DNA of 64,000 bases from Marinobacter sp. (GTDB lineage Bacteria > Pseudomonadota > Gammaproteobacteria > Pseudomonadales > Oleiphilaceae), in assembly GCA_014359475.1 (NCBI GenBank), contig JACIZI010000003.1:121184-185183 (forward strand). The letters are read 5' to 3'. Shown here one piece after another: positions 61,205-64,000 of the stretch. Both the position numbers and the translations under genes were made by a program. The notes below the pieces were generated by a model. The model was not told where the DNA came from, did no database searches, and was given only the letters and a program-made list of their open reading frames with translations. Numbering within the stretch: the first letter of the stretch is position 1; each line of letters begins with the position of its first letter.

Positions 61205-62197
61205 ATGGACATGAACCGGCGGACGTCGAGGCGCATAGCCGCCATCACCATCAGCCTGCTGCTGGCGGTGATGCTGAGCGGCTGCGCCAGCCGGCCTCCC
61301 TGGCCCGCCGCTGCCGAACAATCCGGGCTGGACCTGGAGCAGAGGGTCATCCTCGACCAGGTCCCGTTTTACGCCCAGGAGCTCTACCAGTGCGGACCCG
61401 CCTCCCTCGCCATGATGCTGAATGCCCAGGGGCTCTCAACCAGACCCGAGCAGCTCAAAGACCTCGTCTATATCCCCGAGCGCGAAGGCAGCCTTCAGGT
61501 GGAACTGGTCGCCGCCGGCCGCAGTCACGGCATGGTGGTCTATCAACTCGATGGCTCCCTGCGGAGCCTGCTCAGCGAAGTCGCGGCAGGTCATCCCGTC
61601 ATGGTTATGCAGAACCTGAGATTCAGCTGGTGGCCGCAATGGCACTTCGCGGTGGTCACCGGTTTTGATCGGCAAAAGCGCAACGTCATTCTCAATACCG
61701 ACACCAGAGAGCGCCATGAAGAGGCAGTGGAAGTGTTCATGGCCACCTGGGGCCGGGCCAACAACTGGGCAGTGGTCATGCTGCCACCGACGCAACTGCC
61801 GGCCACCGCCGATCCTATCGACTACCTGATGGCCGTCAACGACCTGGAAACAACGGCCCACATCAAGACGGCACGACAGGCCTACAGCACCGCAGAGAAT
61901 GCCTGGCCCGATCAGCCCGCCGCCATCCTGGGGCAGGGCAATATCGCCTGGCGGGCCGGCAACTGGCCGGAAGCCACCCGGCACTACCTGAGACTCACCA
62001 CCAGGTTTCCCGGCCTCGCCGCCGGCTGGAACAACCTCGCCCAGTCACTGGCCAAACAGGGCTGTGAGCCCGCCGCACAAACCGCCGCCTGGTGCGCCCA
62101 CGGCCTCAAGCCCGATCGATTCAGCCCGGATCTGCCAGACATGCCCGCAAGCGTTGCGGCCGAATGCCCTTCGGTAACCTGCCCCCTTCCTGACTAG
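61205..62197 (+). CDS. PA2778 family C39-like cysteine peptidase lipoprotein
   Basis: 330 residues. Lipobox LSGC with Cys27. C39-like domain: ELYQCGPASLAMMLNAQGLS near 60 (nucleophile Cys63) and QWHFAVVTGFD near 145 with the catalytic His. A C-terminal TPR-like region (AILGQGNIAWRAGNWPEATR then HYLRLTTRFPGLAAGWNNLA near 240-280). Paired with the PA2779 protein. Its TAG stop (62195-62197) is the first part of the palindromic repeat copy B. Confidence 0.9.
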   Translation: MDMNRRTSRRIAAITISLLLAVMLSGCASRPPWPAAAEQSGLDLEQRVILDQVPFYAQELYQCGPASLAMMLNAQGLSTRPEQLKDLVYIPEREGSLQVELVAAGRSHGMVVYQLDGSLRSLLSEVAAGHPVMVMQNLRFSWWPQWHFAVVTGFDRQKRNVILNTDTRERHEEAVEVFMATWGRANNWAVVMLPPTQLPATADPIDYLMAVNDLETTAHIKTARQAYSTAENAWPDQPAAILGQGNIAWRAGNWPEATRHYLRLTTRFPGLAAGWNNLAQSLAKQGCEPAAQTAAWCAHGLKPDRFSPDLPDMPASVAAECPSVTCPLPD

Positions 62198-62362
62198 CAG
62201 CCTGTCGGACTTAAGCAATCGTCGCGAGCAAGGTGGGAAAGCGAGCGCAGATTTTCTGGATTTTGAGGCGCATAGTGGTTCTATGCAACGAAAAAGCCGG
62301 GAAATATGAGCCGTTTTCCCACCGGCGCAGTAGATTAGCCTTAAGTCCGACAGGCTGCTAGT
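62193..62362. repeat. palindromic repeat, copy B (complete, 170 bp)
   Basis: Perfect 22-bp terminal inverted repeats (62193-62214 and 62341-62362) enclose a second inverted pair, GGTGGGAAA (62232-62240) and TTTCCCACC (62315-62323), and a central hairpin GCATAG/CTATGC (62270-62286). The whole could form a nested cruciform or RNA hairpin. No transposase and no target duplication are seen. Copies A and C share its ends. On the left it supplies the stop of the PA2778-type gene; on the right it abuts the cut end of a vapB remnant. Confidence 0.9.
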
Positions 62363-62363
62363 G

Positions 62364-62588
62364 TCCCAAAAAGAAGCCGTTGAGCAAAGCCTGAAACTTC
62401 TGGTCCAGCTAAGCAAGCGGTTGGAGATTCGAAAACTGCGAGGCAATATCAGCATCACGATCAGAAAACTGCCGACGTGATCATCGCGACGCTCTGCATA
62501 GAGAAGGAAGTATCCCTGCTGTTTCTGGGTCGCGACTTTACCCCCTTTTGTTGATCACCTTGGACTTCGTGCCCTGAGCGAAACATAA
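62364..62588 (+). pseudogene. vapBC toxin-antitoxin remnant
   Basis: A vapB 3' part (SQKEAVEQSLKLLVQLSKRL then EIRKLRGNI) is joined directly to a vapC 3' part. The vapC part appears in shifted frames: TADVIIATLCIEKEVSLLFL, GRDFTPF, then VDHLGLRALSET with a TAA at 62586-62588. The vapB start, and the vapC N-terminus with its first acidic residues, are gone, and two one-base frame changes occur. It lies between repeat copy B and the intact parDE pair. Confidence 0.75.
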
Positions 62589-62681
62589 CGCTTGCAATAA
62601 CTCCGCGCTTGTCGCGTGGATTGCATTGTTATGCCGCCTGGCCCAAAATATACCAATTCTTGGTACTTGAGAGGTGGCGCC

Positions 62682-62921
62682 ATGCAAAAAAACACCAGCA
62701 TCACTCTAGGCCAACATTTTGATGCTTTCATCGCGGAACAGCTCAAAAATGGCCGATACAGCTCAACCAGCGAAGTCGTTCGTGCAGGGTTGCGCCTGCT
62801 TGAAGAGTCCGAAACCCGCCTGACTACGCTCCGCAAACTGCTTAAGGACGGCGAGGACAGTGGTTTTGAAGACTACTCCTATGACTCATTCATTCGCGAA
62901 CTGGACAACGAAGAGCGCTGA
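62682..62921 (+). CDS. parD: ParD-like antitoxin
   Basis: 79 residues. Ribbon-helix-helix N-terminus: NTSITLGQHFDAFIAEQLKN then GRYSSTSEVVRAGLRLLEES. The C-terminal acidic tail (EDSGFEDYSYDSFIRELDNE) is the part that covers the toxin. GAGGTGG lies upstream of the ATG. Its stop overlaps the parE start by one base (TGATG), typical for toxin-antitoxin pairs. It would bind and repress its own promoter. Confidence 0.93.
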   Translation: MQKNTSITLGQHFDAFIAEQLKNGRYSSTSEVVRAGLRLLEESETRLTTLRKLLKDGEDSGFEDYSYDSFIRELDNEER

Positions 62922-63217
62922 TGTCGAATTTCAAGCTTTCCAGGAAGGCCAAAGCTGACCTCAAATCTATTGCACTGCACACGGAGCGTGAATGGGGCCG
63001 GGATCAGCGAAACCACTACATTTTTCAGTTCGACCAGTGCTTCCACCTACTGGGTGAAAATCCCAACCTGAGGCAATCCTGCGATGAGATCAGCCCGGGC
63101 TACCGACAGTACCCTCAGGGAAGTCACATCATCTTTTATCGGCTAGCCACCGACGGTGTTGTTGAAATTGTTCGCAATCTACACAAACGCATGTTGCCTG
63201 AAGGGCATCTGCTTTAG
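62921..63217 (+). CDS. parE: ParE-like toxin (RelE/ParE superfamily)
   Basis: 98 residues. KLSRKAKADLKSIALHTERE then WGRDQRNHYIFQFDQCFHLL and RQSCDEISPGYRQYPQGSHI are the ParE fold; VEIVRNLHKRMLP at the end keeps the conserved Arg and the hydrophobic tail. ParE toxins poison DNA gyrase; the specific target here is not tested. Translated after parD by overlap. Confidence 0.93.
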   Translation: MSNFKLSRKAKADLKSIALHTEREWGRDQRNHYIFQFDQCFHLLGENPNLRQSCDEISPGYRQYPQGSHIIFYRLATDGVVEIVRNLHKRMLPEGHLL

Positions 63218-63319
63218 GGCATAACGAGGCCGTAGAGAAACCCAAAAATTTGCAGGAGCAACCAGTGATCTTGGCGCTTTCGTTACCGGTGATATTGCTT
63301 TTCACTTCCTTACCGATAC

Positions 63320-63733
63320 CTAACCTCGATCTTCCGGCAAGTGGCAGGAAACTAGCAGTATTACAGTGCCGGTTTTGGCGATCGCAAACTTGATGTAGTA
63401 CTCAATCGGAAATTCTTTGTGCGCATAAGGTATCCATTCCTTTCTGGCTAATGTGTAGGCATCACAGGCAGCCCGGGGGCCCGTCGGACGCTGCTCACAC
63501 CATTCCAAATCACGATAGCGACCATGCTGAAGTGCCTCAGTCAAAAGCTCTACCGTATCCGCCGCATCCAGAGTGTATTTCTGAAGATCGTCTTTGCACT
63601 TGCGTGTCCATGCACGTGCTTCCGGTTCTATGGGTCCACCCCTGTTACAGTACAGATAAAGGGCGATCAATGTGAGGAACACTGTCAGCTCAATCAAAAG
63701 CCCGCCCTCTGCGCCTTGAGGGTGTCCGGACAA
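63320..63733 (-). CDS. hypothetical membrane-anchored protein (up to 137 aa)
   Basis: A single N-terminal transmembrane segment (IELTVFLTLIALYLYC) precedes a soluble part with DDLQKYTLDAADTVELLTEA, EWCEQRPTGPRAACDAYTLA and EFPIEYYIKFAIAKTGTVIL. The two cysteines of the soluble part may form a disulfide. The start is uncertain: the frame opens with TTG (63733), and a later TTG at 63697 is also possible. No family recognised. Confidence 0.5.
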   Translation of the reverse strand: MSGHPQGAEGGLLIELTVFLTLIALYLYCNRGGPIEPEARAWTRKCKDDLQKYTLDAADTVELLTEALQHGRYRDLEWCEQRPTGPRAACDAYTLARKEWIPYAHKEFPIEYYIKFAIAKTGTVILLVSCHLPEDRG

Positions 63734-63804
63734 TCCATGTCGTATTGCGGGGGGAGTTAGAGAGCGGGATTCAACTTCCCGATTTTCCGAGTCACCTCTG
63801 ATCC

Positions 63805-64000
63805 TTACACGTAATGATCACCGAAAATGCGATAGGTACTCTTGCCCTCCTTTTTTGAAAGGTACATAGCTTCATGAGTTATTGTCAAATCTGGTGTATG
63901 ACCATCAGGCGGCGTCTCTGCCGGATTGATCATCCACTCGTTCTCCATCTCGAAACTGGACGTTGTTTACGACCAGCTTCAGCTGGTTGAACCCCTTGAT
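63805..64000 (-). pseudogene. C-terminal remnant of a GGDEF-domain gene
   Basis: The minus-strand frame ending at 63805 reads TITHEAMYLSKKEGKSTYRI then FGDHYV, as at the end of a diguanylate cyclase domain. The frame is open for only about 50 codons (a stop lies at 63967-63969), and farther upstream another frame gives QLKLVVNNVQFRDGERV, also GGDEF-like. So the gene seems frame-broken, and it continues beyond the window. Confidence 0.4.

Noticed and set aside
62555-62836. 93-codon minus-strand frame over parD
   Set aside because: Antisense shadow of the well-supported parD gene.

Overview
The window looks like a chromosomal segment of a GC-rich marine gammaproteobacterium, most probably Marinobacter or a close relative. 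I base this on the gene families, on the PA2778/PA2779-type pair shared with Pseudomonas, and on the mix of redox, nitrogen and envelope genes. This is recognition of protein families, not a database result. No rRNA, tRNA, CRISPR array or complete insertion sequence was seen.

Layout. 1-6200: small housekeeping and hypothetical genes (DUF3750, DUF1415, a spermidine-synthase-like methyltransferase, a sirtuin, DUF2059, an SLT-like protein, a LysR regulator), closed by an 18-bp-stem bidirectional terminator. 6200-12140: acyl-CoA synthetase, orphan periplasmic binding protein, Rdx/SelW protein, a second spermidine-synthase-like protein, an HD-GYP phosphodiesterase and a lytic transglycosylase. 12140-15033: a nitrogen-regulated-looking module, in which NtrC-like sites, a sigma-54-like promoter and a hairpin leader precede a formate/nitrite transporter and a fused PP2C phosphatase/Ser-Thr kinase. 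15036-18231: thioesterase, formaldehyde detoxification (fghA, adhC) and the EF-P paralogue efpL. 18464-24212: a complete RND efflux operon in which the three genes overlap by 4 bp.

24200-36200: mixed small genes (5'-nucleotidase, MgtC, PhnA, PsiE, YaiI, MtfA, YrhK, DUF4112, DUF1328, a chemoreceptor with an unusual topology, YkvA, patatin). 29313-30116 is a stand-alone ovothiol-type methyltransferase, and 36815-39060 is egtB-egtD, so both thiohistidine pathways are represented within 10 kb. 39127-52044: metal-dependent hydrolase, PhoD phosphatase, eutBC, a P-type cation ATPase starting inside eutC, MBL hydrolase, dienelactone hydrolase, a zinc peptidase and an orphan ATP-grasp ligase.

52200-64000 is the most eroded part. 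It holds a frameshifted DUF2845 gene, an ATM1-like ABC exporter, a truncated yqeY joined to a truncated epimerase gene, an alpha/beta lipoprotein hydrolase, a nucleoside deoxyribosyltransferase, a 23-residue SEC-C microprotein, FKBP debris, trxC, the PA2779/PA2778 pair, vapBC debris, an intact parDE pair and a GGDEF remnant at the edge.

Two themes go beyond ordinary annotation. First, a family of short palindromic repeats (copies at 32213-32307, 54897-54934 and 62193-62362) sits exactly at gene 3' ends and supplies or overlaps TAG stop codons. Second, gene debris recurs across the window, and two fragments (trxC at 24225-24320, ABC exporter at 35060-35211) resemble intact genes found elsewhere in the same window.
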